DNA of 64,000 nt from Chrysophaeum taylorii (lineage: Eukaryota > Sar > Pelagophyceae > Pelagomonadales > Pelagomonadaceae), in NCBI GenBank assembly GCA_029834535.1, contig JAQMWT010000238.1, forward strand, positions 62,001-126,000, read 5' to 3'. Below, piece after piece: positions 39,271-49,002 of this stretch. The position numbers were made by a program, and so were the translations under genes. Below the pieces are notes generated by a model. The model was not told the DNA's origin. It saw nothing but the letters and a program-made list of their open reading frames with translations, and did not search any database. The first letter of the stretch is position 1; each line of letters opens with the position of its first letter.

Positions 39271-40117
39271 GACGCGCTCTCGCAGATGAGCGGTAACTTG
39301 CACATGCCGTCTTCGCCATTCATGTGCGCAGGCTTTCTCTTTATTGCCTGGAAGGCCGCGTTCTGCTGTCAGTCGTAAAAACTCTGCGGGTGCGTTCAGG
39401 AAGCCAGCAGTCGAAAAGTTCTGTTCGCACGACAGCTGCGGATTTCGACAACAAGACGATCGTCGGTGCCTGCGAGAACAGTCGATTTTATTCTAGCCGG
39501 CCTCGGTGGTCGCCTGAAGTGCTGGTCGTCGTCGTTAGGGACACGTTTCTGCGAGGAAACTGCTTCTCTCGCCGCAATTTTCCCGCTTGTGCGTCGGAAT
39601 CTGCGAGCATCCTGGTGTCAAGCTGACGGGTGTCGACTCTTCCCTTTTCGACGTTTTTTTTTATTGTTTGACTCTCTTTTCATGTTATTCTCAACTACGA
39701 CGTCCGCGAGACCTCGAAAAACACGGTCTGCTTGCCACTACACACTCTCTTCATTTCGACGACGTCCAAGCAGCAGCGTGCGTCCCTGATGCGCGCGCGC
39801 GGTTTTTTTTCGGGGACTCAGGTGCGACCCGTTGCTGTTGTGTCTCCATTTGGATTTTCTTTGCGCGGGGGGGCGAAAAAATTCCCTTGAAGAGGGGATA
39901 GATATTATTACACCACCAACTTCTCATCCACACCCTTACTACAAAGTTTTGTGGAGATCTTCGAGGGAATGGAATCTTCCACGATGGGTAGTGTTTCGAT
40001 CGACCGATCGATACAAGGGGAGCATGATTGCTTCCACAGTTCATTGCGTAGAATGGGTAGGGGGTTCCAGCAGGGTAAGGGTAAATAAATAAGGGTTAGA
40101 ATCACTGAAGATCGATC

Positions 40118-40319
40118 CACAGGGGTATATATAGCCCCGGGCACTCACACACACCAGGACCGGCATTCCTACCCTCACCTTTTGGTTATGGGCCCTCGAA
40201 CGCGCTCGAGGTGAACGCGCGATCCACCTCGAGCGCTTTAAGGGCCCATAACCAAAAGGTGAGGGTAGGAATGCCGGTCCTGGTGTGTGTGAGTGCCCGG
40301 GGCTATATATACCCCTGTG
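40118..40319. repeat. 96-bp near-perfect inverted repeat (hairpin-forming)
   Basis: Arm 1 (40118-40213) and arm 2 (40225-40319) are reverse complements apart from a few bases near the GGGCCC segment, separated by only 11 bases. Each arm includes ACAGGGGTATATATAGCCCC at the outer end and CGCTCGAGGTG at the loop end. Such a large palindrome can extrude as a cruciform or be transcribed into a long hairpin. It resembles a foldback/MITE element, but no target-site duplication could be assigned. Confidence 0.95.
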
Positions 40320-40457
40320 CGATCATCTGTGCCGCCGGATCTCGTATCCCTGGCCCCAGCTACAGGAAGCTTCGAAAATTATTGACTTCGAAAGTGGCTA
40401 TAGCTTGGTCGTGATGCAAGGGCGGGCGCTTGCTTATGAGATACTAATAATTGTCGG

Positions 40458-40829
40458 CTAGCCGCGCGTGCCCGGGTCTTCTCTGAAGTTGAGATCTCGG
40501 TTGTCGTCGAGTGTCTGCGCAAAGTCGAGGTCCGTTTTGTTTTCGCTCATTTCGGCCTGGTAGAGCTCGAGCTCCTGCTGAAGCTGTGCGATGAGGGGCT
40601 TGACGTCGCTGAGGCCGCCCGCCATTCGTTGGAGTTCGGCACGCTGTTGAGCCTTGCGCGCCACCTGGAGCACGCCGACGTAGCGGTTCGAGCTGCGCTT
40701 GTGGACCGCCTCGAGCATCGGGACGATACTTCCGTTGTTGATGTCGTAGTACTGCTCGGACGGCTCCTCGGCGCTGCTGAGAGGCGACAACCTACCTCTC
40801 ATGAGCAACCCAGCGACGAAGAGCAACAT
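40458..40829 (-). CDS. possible nucleus-encoded plastid RNA polymerase omega subunit
   Basis: The 123-residue product has a short hydrophobic N terminus (MLLFVAGLLMRG) that could be a signal for plastid import across the extra membranes of a secondary plastid. The core KRSSNRYVGVLQVARKAQQR, followed 15 residues later by VKPLIAQL, resembles cyanobacterial and algal RpoZ, in which SNRY....VA.RAK precedes a KP.I..I segment. Omega stabilises the beta' subunit of bacterial-type RNA polymerase. The C-terminal part is acidic and helical. Similarity is short, so a coiled-coil protein of other function remains possible. Divergent from the DTW gene, 61 bases between starts. Confidence 0.45.
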   Translation of the reverse strand: MLLFVAGLLMRGRLSPLSSAEEPSEQYYDINNGSIVPMLEAVHKRSSNRYVGVLQVARKAQQRAELQRMAGGLSDVKPLIAQLQQELELYQAEMSENKTDLDFAQTLDDNRDLNFREDPGTRG

Positions 40830-40890
40830 GAATACGGGTAATTAATTATTAATCATCGAGGGTTTTTACGACATACGGAGGGGGTTAGGG

Positions 40891-41619
40891 ATGAACGCTG
40901 AAGAGAATATGGAGAGGGTCGCGCGGATCGTGGAGGACAAGGAGCGGCGGCTCGCTGCGAGGCGATGCGTGAGGTGCTGGCACCCGGCGTGCATCTGCAG
41001 CAATCTCCGACCGCTCCCGATCGCGAGCGAAGTCCGCGTGTTCGTGCTTTGTCACTGGCGCGAGTTTGGGAACGCCGGGGACGATGCCAAGCTCCTGTGC
41101 GCTGCGGACGATCGGAGCGAGTTGTTCGTGTACGGGCGGCGCGGAGACTGCGAGCGCCTCGTCGAGGCCCTCGAGCCCTTCGAGCACGCAGTGCTGCTAT
41201 TTCCGGACGCCAAAGCCTTAAGCGTCGCCGAAGCGTCGGGATCTCGGAAGCGGCCGCTCGCCGTCGTCGTCGTCGACGCCCCCTGGACCCTCGCGCGCAA
41301 GATGGCCAAACGCCTCGATGCCCTTCGCGAAATTCCCCACGTCAAGCTCGACACGGACCTCGTCTCTGCCTACGCGCGCGCGCAGTCCCAGCCGGGGCGC
41401 GTCTGCACGCTCGAGGCGATCGGGCTCTTCCTGAGCGCTGTTGGCGAGACCCAGGCCTTGGACGCCTGCCGCCACCTCGTCCACCTCAACAACACGGCTC
41501 TCAAAGGCGTCCCCTCCTCGGAACTTTACGACGTAAGAGGCGACCACAAGGGCCACCCCGCCTGGTACTTCGGCGAGACTCTTCTTATCAGCAGGAGGAG
41601 GTTGAATTCATTAAATTAA
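40891..41619 (+). CDS. DTW-domain tRNA-uridine aminocarboxypropyltransferase (DTWD2/TapT-like)
   Basis: DTW proteins transfer the 3-amino-3-carboxypropyl group from AdoMet to uridines in tRNA (acp3U). The 242-residue product has the N-terminal zinc-type CVRCWHPACIC motif, a VFVLCHWREFGNAGDDAKLL block that matches the family's 'H..E......', AVLLFPDAKAL (family LFPG-like) and the active-site strand VVVDAPWTLARKM. In that strand the usual D-T-W reads D-A-P-W. VCTLEAIGLFLSAVGE fits the conserved 'sTlEA' helix. The DTW-to-DAPW change is worth noting. It is 37 bases upstream of grpE on the same strand. Confidence 0.85.
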   Translation: MNAEENMERVARIVEDKERRLAARRCVRCWHPACICSNLRPLPIASEVRVFVLCHWREFGNAGDDAKLLCAADDRSELFVYGRRGDCERLVEALEPFEHAVLLFPDAKALSVAEASGSRKRPLAVVVVDAPWTLARKMAKRLDALREIPHVKLDTDLVSAYARAQSQPGRVCTLEAIGLFLSAVGETQALDACRHLVHLNNTALKGVPSSELYDVRGDHKGHPAWYFGETLLISRRRLNSLN

Positions 41620-41656
41620 AGAACACGAGCTCTCTCTTATTATTCCTCTTTTCGCG

Positions 41657-42349
41657 ATGATGCTCGTCGGGCTGTTGTCGGTGGCGGTGGCGTGGTCGCA
41701 CGTCGCGCGCATGCCGACGCGTCGCGTGGAGGTGTACAGCGAGGCGACCGAGGTGGACGAGGTGTCGTCGTCGCTCAAGGAGCGAATCAGCGAGCTCGAG
41801 GATGTGGTGCGGACGAAGAGGTTGGCCTTTGAGGACGCGCGCGATGCCGCGAGTGACGCGGGAAAGAGCGGGTACTTGCGTCTCGCTGCGCAGATCGAGG
41901 ACTACCGACGAGCCTCCAAGGGCTCGGCGGCGATGTCGGTCGAGCGGACCAAGGTGGCCGTGTTCAAGGCGCTTCTGCCCGTGGTCCAAGGCTTTGAAGT
42001 TGCACTGGCGATAGATCCTGAGACCCCGATCCAGAAAAACTACGCCGAGGTCTACCGCAGCCTGATGGTCGCCTTGACGGGGTCCGGCTTGGATGAGTTT
42101 CACGCTGTTGTGGGCGAGACCTTCGACGCCGCGAGACACGAGGCCGACGAGACTCCGACGGGGCCCGCGACTGTCCTGGCCGAGCTCCGGCCGGGTTTTA
42201 AGGTCCAGGCGACGGGCGATATCATCCGCCCGGCCAAGTGTACCATCGAGATCATCCAGCCCCAGGAGGAGGAGAAGCAGGAGAAGCTCGACGACGACGA
42301 CGACGATGAGAAGGGCGAGGAGGGCACCGCCGCCGCCGCCGCCGCTTGA
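41657..42349 (+). CDS. grpE: GrpE nucleotide-exchange factor, organellar
   Basis: GrpE releases ADP from DnaK-type Hsp70 in bacteria, mitochondria and plastids. The 230-residue product has a hydrophobic N terminus (MMLVGLLSVAVAWSHVARM), suggesting import into a secondary plastid. It has the long GrpE coiled coil (VSSSLKERISELEDVVRTKR), the four-helix head (KALLPVVQGFEVALAID) and the beta domain (ETFDAARHEADE, then RPGFKVQATGDIIRPAKCTI). The last carries the GrpE signature near its end, in which F-D-x-x-x-H-x-A is followed by R-P-A. The acidic C-terminal tail comes from GAC/GAG runs. Confidence 0.9.
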   Translation: MMLVGLLSVAVAWSHVARMPTRRVEVYSEATEVDEVSSSLKERISELEDVVRTKRLAFEDARDAASDAGKSGYLRLAAQIEDYRRASKGSAAMSVERTKVAVFKALLPVVQGFEVALAIDPETPIQKNYAEVYRSLMVALTGSGLDEFHAVVGETFDAARHEADETPTGPATVLAELRPGFKVQATGDIIRPAKCTIEIIQPQEEEKQEKLDDDDDDEKGEEGTAAAAAA

Positions 42350-42371
42350 GTTCGCTGGTGCCCGCGCGTGA

Positions 42372-42442
42372 TCGTCGTCGTCGTCGTCGTCGTATTATGT
42401 ATGATATGATATGATATAATATGATATGATATGATATGATAT
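42372..42442. repeat. (CGT)n and (ATATG)n microsatellites
   Basis: A CGT run (about 42372-42393) is followed by about eight ATATG pentanucleotides (about 42401-42442) in the short gap between two convergent genes. Confidence 0.9.
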
Positions 42443-42479
42443 GCAGGAGCGATAATGGTGGGGGGTCTCTAGTCATATA

Positions 42480-43613
42480 CTAGAGGAGGTGCGAGATGAG
42501 CATCTGCCTCGGGACCCCCGGTGTCCAGCCGAGGCGGCCGTGTCCGGCAATGAGATTGTCGAGGATTGCGACGTCGCCGGTCTCGAGGGTGAGGGCGACA
42601 GAGTTTTTCCACCAGGACCCCCGGATCTCAGCGAGCATGTCCCCGGGGATGGGTGTGCCGTCGGCGAAGGAGGTGTCGTAGGGCGGACCGAGGGAAGTGT
42701 CGATGTGGGGCGCGAGGTCGAAGTAGTCTCTATGGTTGGTGTGAATGCCGTTGAAAAACAACGTGTCGCCCGTGCGATTGTGGGTGGTGCAGGGGGGCAG
42801 AACGGTGTGGAAATCGAGGGTGTCCCGGGGGCCCCACTCCCAGGTGGTGGGGCCGCGGTCGGTGGGGAGGCGCTGGAGCGCGGCGTCGACCTCGCGCTTG
42901 CTATCGGTAAAGAAGCGGCGCTGCCAGGTGAAGGTGGAGTTTGGAGCGGCGTTTCTGCTCCAGAGTCTTTTGTCGTAGCGAACGCCGCCGCGTCGCTCGA
43001 AGGCAGCAACGATTCCCGCCGCCACCATGTCTCGCGTGACGGCGCGCATGTTGGTGAGAACGGTTTCGCCGCCCGCGCCGGGAGGGGGTCCACGGAGCAT
43101 CATGAAGGCGAGCTTGGAGGGGAAAAGCGGGTTGTGGGCCATGTCCTGGTGGGGCTCGATCGTGTGGTCCGCGGGCTCGTCGCTCGCCGACCTGACGCCG
43201 CGCGCAACCACAGACCGCGCCGTGCCGCCGCCCTCGAGGAACACCGACTTCAAGCCGAGGAGCGAGACGAACCGGCCGAGATCCTCGGACCGAGACAATG
43301 GAAGTCCCCGGAACACGACCGCGCCGTGAATGTCGAGGGCCGCGTCGAGCGCCGTGCGCGCGGCCACCGCGTACGCCGCGAGGGATCGGGTGGGGTCGGT
43401 GACGGCGGGATTGGTGGCCTCGAGCACCAGCGGGAAGTCTCCTCTCGGCGAAAATATGGTCGACGGCAACCGCGACGAGTTGCCGGAGGGCAAATTCTTG
43501 CGACCGCGGACCTTGACGGGGCTGCCAGCTGGGGGGACCGACCGGACCAGCAACCCCCCTTGGTCCACCACCAATTTGTGCGCCGCCACCACGACGAGGA
43601 CCACCAACAACAT
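42480..43613 (-). CDS. TauD/TfdA-family Fe(II)/2-oxoglutarate dioxygenase
   Basis: The 377-residue enzyme belongs to the clavaminate-synthase/TauD-like hydroxylases. HGAVVFRGLPL is the conserved N-terminal strand. EPHQDMAHNPLFPSKL supplies the HxD iron ligands, and the distal LDNLIAGHGRLGWTPG with PRQMLI supplies the second His and the 2-oxoglutarate-binding Arg. The N terminus (MLLVVLVVVAAHKLVV) is a signal or membrane anchor, so the enzyme probably works in the ER/Golgi or plastid route. The substrate cannot be read from the sequence. Its start is 151 bases from that of BBS9, divergent. Confidence 0.85.
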   Translation of the reverse strand: MLLVVLVVVAAHKLVVDQGGLLVRSVPPAGSPVKVRGRKNLPSGNSSRLPSTIFSPRGDFPLVLEATNPAVTDPTRSLAAYAVAARTALDAALDIHGAVVFRGLPLSRSEDLGRFVSLLGLKSVFLEGGGTARSVVARGVRSASDEPADHTIEPHQDMAHNPLFPSKLAFMMLRGPPPGAGGETVLTNMRAVTRDMVAAGIVAAFERRGGVRYDKRLWSRNAAPNSTFTWQRRFFTDSKREVDAALQRLPTDRGPTTWEWGPRDTLDFHTVLPPCTTHNRTGDTLFFNGIHTNHRDYFDLAPHIDTSLGPPYDTSFADGTPIPGDMLAEIRGSWWKNSVALTLETGDVAILDNLIAGHGRLGWTPGVPRQMLISHLL

Positions 43614-43764
43614 TATCAGCCACCAAAGTAGCAGCAGCAGACGGGCGATAAATATATGGATACCTTTTATCGCCGGTTAGAGAGTTGAAGTGCAAGCGAA
43701 GTTCATTCTTCGGATTATGATCATTACCCTCTTCGAAACTAACGCCCGGGACGACGACCGACCA

Positions 43765-46344
43765 ATGAGCCTGTTCAAAGCCCGGAGCTGGTGGTCGACC
43801 AAAGTGGTCGAGGAGGAGTTCGGGGACGGGGGGCTCGCCGTAGACGGCGATGGACACGTGGTGACGGGCTCGCTCCAAGGCCGCGTCCGCGTCCACGCGC
43901 CCTCAACAACAACCCACGAGGCGACGACATTGTTGATCGAGGAGGACCTCGAGGCCCCCGTCTTGGCGGTGGAATTTGGCCGGCTCAACCAGACGAGCGT
44001 CGCGCTCGCCGTGCTCCACCCCCGCAAGCTCTGCGTGTTCGGCGTCGAGCAGCGCCGCGACCACCACGAATTGGTCGCGCTCTACTCTCACAAGCTCGGG
44101 CCCGACCATTTTAGCGCGTACGGCATGTGCGTCGGCGGCTTTGGAGGCCAACGCGGCGGAAACCGCGACATGATCCTCGTGCAGAGCCTGGACTGCCGGG
44201 TGGTCGTCTTCGACCAAGACGCCCAAGTTCTGACGCGTCGCCTCGCCGACTGCCTGCTTCCCGGGCCCGTCTGCTACTCGCCCGCCTCCGACAGCCTCGT
44301 CGCCCGGACTTCGGCCCTCGAACTCCTGAGCTACAAGTACGACGCTTTCGTCGCGAGCGACGACGACCAAGTTCCCGTCGTCGTCAAGGGCATCACCGCG
44401 CGCCGAGCGATGGCCGCCGACTGGACGTTGGACGTGGGCGAGATGGTGGTCGACATACGGTCTGCGAAAAAACTCAAGCTCGTGGTCGCCCTCGGCGAAC
44501 GCAGCCTCTTCGTCGTCGTCTCGGCAAGTGGCGCGCTTCTCGCGCATCGCCTCCTCGAGTTCGAACCGGTGGCAATCTGCACCTACGATCGCTCGCCGGA
44601 CTCTGAGGCCCTCGTCGTCGGGGGCCTCGACGGCAGGCTCGCAATTTTCCAGCTCCCCGACTGCCGCACGCTTTGGGTCGCGAGGCCCGCGCACGCAGAC
44701 CCCCCCGTCGCCATCCAGGTCTGCGACCTCCCGGACAACAAGCCCGGCATGCTCGCGGTCCTCGACGTCGCCGGCCGCGCGAGTCTCCAGTACCTCGGCA
44801 CGGAGCCGACGAGGGACGTCGCCGTCGCCGCGCCCTCGACCGAGCGCTACAAGGACCTCGTCCAGGAGATGCGTCGCCTCAAAGGAAAACTCAAAACCAT
44901 TAAGACGCCGCCGCCGCCGCCGCCGTCGCCGTCAGAGAAGACTTCGGCTCGAAGAAGAAGAAGAAGAAGAAGAAGAAGAAGAGGAAGCCTCCTGTCGATT
45001 CGCGCGGAGGTTTCTATCGACGAAAACGAAAGGCCGCTCGACGACGAAGAAGACCTCGCATTGGTGAGGATTCCGGCCGTCCACGAGGAGTACCCCGAAA
45101 CGGCGCCCGTCGAAGAGTCCTTGCTGAGCGCGACGGCCAGGGTCTGGGTGTCGTGCGGCGAGGCCCTAGACGCGACCGCGACGCTCGCGGCCCCCGCGTG
45201 GGTCTACTGCGAAGCCCCGGCGCGCGCGTGCCGGGTCGCCGGCACTCCGCGACTCGTCGAGATGGTCATGTACGCCACCGCAAAACCGCCGGCCTCGATG
45301 ACGGCGCGCGTCACGGCAACAGCGCCCCAGCGCGGCGTCGCTTCGACCTTTCGGCTCCCGTTAAACCTCGTTTGTAGGCTGCTGGTCCCGCCGACTCGCG
45401 AAGCCAAATACAAACTCACGCTCGACACCGATCGCGAGGCCGTATCCCTCGGGCTCCTGTTTGTCGACGCCTGCCGCCGCGCGAACCTCGACCCCGCCGA
45501 CGCCGCGACTGCCGTGTCTTTCGAGTTCTGGTTCCGCGCGGAAAACGACAACGCCGCTAAGGCGACCGTCCTCGCGTCAAAGAAAAAGGGGAGTTATCGA
45601 GTCCAGGCGACGGCCGTCCCGGCGCTCTGGCTCGTCGCCGACGAGCTCCGGAGACGCGTCGAAAACTACTGGGACGAGGTCCTCGTCTCGTTCAACGACG
45701 ACCTCCCGCTGACTGACGTTTACGCGGCCGTAGACGCCCACCACTCCGCCCGCGCTAGAGTCCGCGAGGCCGAATCCAGACTCAACGACGCGACCCACGA
45801 GCTCCGCGTCCTCGAGAAGCGCATCTTGGTCCGCTTCAAGGACTCGCGCCCGGCGCCCCTCCACCACCTCGACACCCTCCTCGACCAATCCTCCCAGCGC
45901 GTCCTCCAATTGGCGACCAAAGTCCAGAAAGCGCAGGCCGACCGCGACCGGGCCGCCACAATCCTGAGCGCCTCGCTCGGGCTCTTCTTGTTGCTCTGCG
46001 ACCTCCGTTTCTCCCTCGATCCCCGCCAGTCGGCCGTCCTCGCCTCCCACTTTAATCCCGACGTCGACGCCTGGAACAACACTGCCCTCGACGACTCTCG
46101 CGCCGGATGGGAGGAACTCACGGACGCCTCCCTCACCTTCTTCCTCAAGACGGCCCTTTCCACAAAAAAAAACGTCGCTGCCCTCCAAGCGCCCCAGACC
46201 CTCGCCTTTCCCCCGACCACCGACAAGCTAAAAAAGCACATCGCCATGGTCTGTGACCGCCTCGAGCGCGGCGCGAGACCCAAGACCCACCACGACCAGA
46301 CGCCCCATGCAACAACAAAAGAAGATGACCAAAATATCCTATAG
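43765..46344 (+). CDS. BBS9: BBS9 / PTHB1, BBSome subunit
   Basis: The BBSome is the coat that moves membrane proteins in and out of cilia, and BBS9 is its central scaffold. The 859-residue product matches the family: it begins MSLFKARSWWSTK, the hallmark BBS9 start, followed by an N-terminal beta-propeller (VDGDGHVVTGSLQGRVRVHAP, LVQSLDCRVVVFDQDAQ, FEPVAICTYDRSPDSEALVV). Beyond a low-complexity basic linker it has the GAE-like domain, platform and helical C terminus of PTHB1. Length is close to animal BBS9 (about 890). A GAA/AGA repeat inserts a run of about 12 arginines in the linker. The frame is open upstream to 43690, but the conserved start sets 43765. It shows that the organism builds cilia. 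Confidence 0.95.
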   Translation: MSLFKARSWWSTKVVEEEFGDGGLAVDGDGHVVTGSLQGRVRVHAPSTTTHEATTLLIEEDLEAPVLAVEFGRLNQTSVALAVLHPRKLCVFGVEQRRDHHELVALYSHKLGPDHFSAYGMCVGGFGGQRGGNRDMILVQSLDCRVVVFDQDAQVLTRRLADCLLPGPVCYSPASDSLVARTSALELLSYKYDAFVASDDDQVPVVVKGITARRAMAADWTLDVGEMVVDIRSAKKLKLVVALGERSLFVVVSASGALLAHRLLEFEPVAICTYDRSPDSEALVVGGLDGRLAIFQLPDCRTLWVARPAHADPPVAIQVCDLPDNKPGMLAVLDVAGRASLQYLGTEPTRDVAVAAPSTERYKDLVQEMRRLKGKLKTIKTPPPPPPSPSEKTSARRRRRRRRRRRGSLLSIRAEVSIDENERPLDDEEDLALVRIPAVHEEYPETAPVEESLLSATARVWVSCGEALDATATLAAPAWVYCEAPARACRVAGTPRLVEMVMYATAKPPASMTARVTATAPQRGVASTFRLPLNLVCRLLVPPTREAKYKLTLDTDREAVSLGLLFVDACRRANLDPADAATAVSFEFWFRAENDNAAKATVLASKKKGSYRVQATAVPALWLVADELRRRVENYWDEVLVSFNDDLPLTDVYAAVDAHHSARARVREAESRLNDATHELRVLEKRILVRFKDSRPAPLHHLDTLLDQSSQRVLQLATKVQKAQADRDRAATILSASLGLFLLLCDLRFSLDPRQSAVLASHFNPDVDAWNNTALDDSRAGWEELTDASLTFFLKTALSTKKNVAALQAPQTLAFPPTTDKLKKHIAMVCDRLERGARPKTHHDQTPHATTKEDDQNIL

Positions 46345-46422
46345 GTGTTGTTCCAAAATCCGGGGATCCTTTTATTTTTGAAAAAGCTCCCGTCACCTTT
46401 AGGATTTTTGAAAGGGCGATCG

Positions 46423-48912
46423 ATGGGCGACGACCAAGGCATCGGGAGCAGAGGGACGTCCGAGTCGACCAGAAACACGCAGGCCAACCACGAGCGCATC
46501 TTCGGCAAGTTCTTGGCGTGGGCGGTGGAGCGCGGGCACTACGGCGAGGACTTGTGTACCGACATCGCGGCCATCGACGAGGCCAAAGCGACGGAACGGA
46601 GGTTATACGTTAGCTGAATGCGAAGTACGTGGTGGATGATTACACTATCGAGCTGGGAAGAAAGAACGCGGGCCAGCGGCTCCGCATTGGCCCCGCGACC
46701 AAAATTACCTCGGCGTCGTCGTCGCGAACTTCTTCTCCATCAAGTACGAGGCGATCGGCTCGGCGGAGACCTAGCTCTTCTTCACCTGCCTCGACCGCGA
46801 CTCCAACACGGACTCTGCCATCTGGTGGCGGGGCGTTAGAACGAACGTCCGGCGCGAGATCTTCATCCGCACCATCGACTCCGGCGAGGAGCCAGATCAG
46901 TCCCCTGAGCCAGATCAGTCCCCTTCACCTCTGTCCCTCAGACGTCGAGGAGATCGTCGAGGCCTGCGCCAAGGCCGACACTGCCGAGGCTGCCAGGCGC
47001 ATGTACACGATCACCGTCGCCAACCAGGTTACCGGCCGCAGCGCCGAGGCCGCGACGATCAATGGCGACGGCCTCTCCTGGGACCCCCCGCGCTTGAAGA
47101 TGTTGTTCGGCGACATCTGGCAAGTCAAGACGTCGAAGCTCGAGGTGTGCGCCTTGTTCGCCGGCAACGACCAGTACTGCGTCTTCTTCCTGAACTAGGG
47201 CGACAACTTTGCGCTCTGAACCGCCCCGCTGCATCCGAGGACGACTGCGTCGGCTGGCTACTGCCCGAGCTGAAGGATGTCGACAAGCCAGGCGAGAAGA
47301 TCGGGAGCTTCCTCGAGGCCCTTCTGCCTCGTCGTCGTGGTGGTGCCGCTGGCTACGCCGACTTCGCCATCGATACCCTCCCTAAAACGACATCTGCGCC
47401 GGTAGCTTCCGGCCCGGCGCCATCAACTTGCTCGCGTCGAAAATGCCCGAGTGCTTTGTCGCGCGCGTCGTGACGGGCCACGACAATACCAGTCTCAGCG
47501 CCCTTTACAACTACCTCGACCCCGAGCGAGCCCTCCTCATGCCCGGCGTCGTCGTCATGGCTGGCTACGACGCGCAGCCGTGGACCAATCTCGGGAAAGG
47601 CCCCGTCCCCGCCGACTTCGAGCACCTCTGTGCGCTCGTCGACCGCGCGGACTTAGACCGCATGATTGACAAGCTCTTCTTCATCCACGATATCGTCGGC
47701 CCATACCATCGAGGCGGTTCCCTTCGGCCAGCGATTGAGGCCGCGTTCGCAAGCATCATCATGTACTATGAGGACCGAGAGCGGCGCGGCGAGATGCGGC
47801 GAGTCGGCAGCAAGCTACGCGCCTGCTAAATTGCCACCTTCGACCACAGAGCCGCGGACCCGGAAGCCGACGCGACATTCCGTGACTGGAGCAAGCCCCT
47901 CCGCGGCAAGTTCCAGCAGTCCGACAACTTGCACCTCACGGCACGGGCGGCCTCGGGCGAGATTTGCAGCAGCCCATCGTCCAGGCCATAACCAGGCTAA
48001 TGGGCGTTGTTGGGAGTCAGGAGCGGAAAATCGCCGACCTGCAGGATGCCTTGGCGACGTCGCGCCTGGAGATGGCGAACTTGAAGAACACGGTTTCGAA
48101 CATATCCAAGTCAGTGGCGGCGGCGGAGGCGGCGGCGGCGGCGCCGGCAATATCGAGAGCGCATGCGGGCGCGGTGGCAGCGGACTCGCGGCTGGCGTGG
48201 ATGCTGCAGGAGACAATGCCGATGCGCCCGTGCTCCCGCTCCGCATCGCCCGGCTTCAAATGTTCGACCGGTGACACCTCGCGCTTTTCTCATGCCCATG
48301 CGGGGGCCATCGACGGCGACAGTCGAGTCGATTGCGGGCGCGAGTACGCCCGAATTCTTCGTGCGCTGCGTGTGGCTTGGTGGCAGCATCCCAGCAAACT
48401 TGAAGAGCCAGGAGAAGTCCCGCGCACAGCAGGTGTTCAGCTGGTTCAATGACATGGCCACGTTAAAAGAAAGGGAGTCGCTGATGCGGACGATGGGCAA
48501 TGACGAGGCGACTCGTCGAAGCTGGCTCTGGCGACAAAGCTCGACAGTCTCATCCAGGATCGTTTCGGGAGCGCGTATCGTCGAGACTTGGGCATTGATG
48601 TGCCGACGCAACTTCTATTTTACGACAAGAAGGGCAAGAAGCGGAAGCGCCAGACCATATGGAGGTTGGCAGCATCTGCGAGCGGTTGGAGCAAAACGCT
48701 GAAAACGAGCTCGAGAGAGCGCGAGCTCAAAGACGCGTTAAATCTCGCGGACTTCCAGGACTTCCGGGCACAGGGCGCGCCGCGTCGCATGCTGGCTGCG
48801 CCCGCTCCAGAGCCGCGGCGCTCCCCTCAGCGTCTTCCCACGTCGGAGTCGAGCCCCTGTCCGAGCCCTTGCTAACCGTAATCGCGCGTTTAGTAAGAGG
48901 CGTTGGTTGCCT
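46423..48912 (+). mobile_element. tyrosine-recombinase (Crypton-like) transposon relic
   Basis: Pieces in different plus-strand frames assemble into one decayed ORF. They are: a head (46423-46617, KFLAWAVERGHYGEDLC), an internal DNA-binding region (VDDYTIELGRKNAGQRLRIG), the recombinase catalytic region (46938-47829), and a coiled coil (47964 onward, QAITRLMGVVGSQERKIADL). A C-terminal basic domain (about 48440-48660, TKLDSL and FYDKKGKKRKR) ends it. Frameshifts and stops occur near 46616, 46772, 47197, 47216 and 47390. Its 3' 220 bases recur at 36855-37080. Cryptons and related YR elements encode a tyrosine recombinase plus a DNA-binding domain. Confidence 0.6.
46629..47829 (+). pseudogene. 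tyrosine recombinase catalytic region, frame-broken
   Basis: VTGRSAEAATINGDGLSWD gives the first catalytic Arg (codon 47037-47039). WQVKTSKLEVC fits the beta-hairpin Lys. The last part, in another frame, reads GSFRPGAINLLASKMPECF (second Arg, but Gly where HxxR would have His) and VVTGHDNTSLSALYNYLDP. That stretch carries the GH motif (His codon 47479-47481) and the candidate nucleophile Tyr at 47506 or 47512. The order R...K...R...H...Y is that of tyrosine recombinases. At least three frame breaks lie inside. Confidence 0.6.
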
Positions 48913-49002
48913 TGTCCGCGCACTTGCCCACCCGGTGTGGGCCGCCGAGCACGGGGGACTCGTGGAAATCTGGCGGAGCCCGAGCCCCGCCGCCGGCCGG
49001 GA

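Larger units (their letters stand above)
38667..40457. other. 1.8-kb non-coding region holding repeats
   Basis: No gene recognised. It contains a two-copy direct repeat (39170-39270) and a long inverted repeat (40118-40319), listed separately. Translations of the remaining frames lack domains. Confidence 0.5.
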
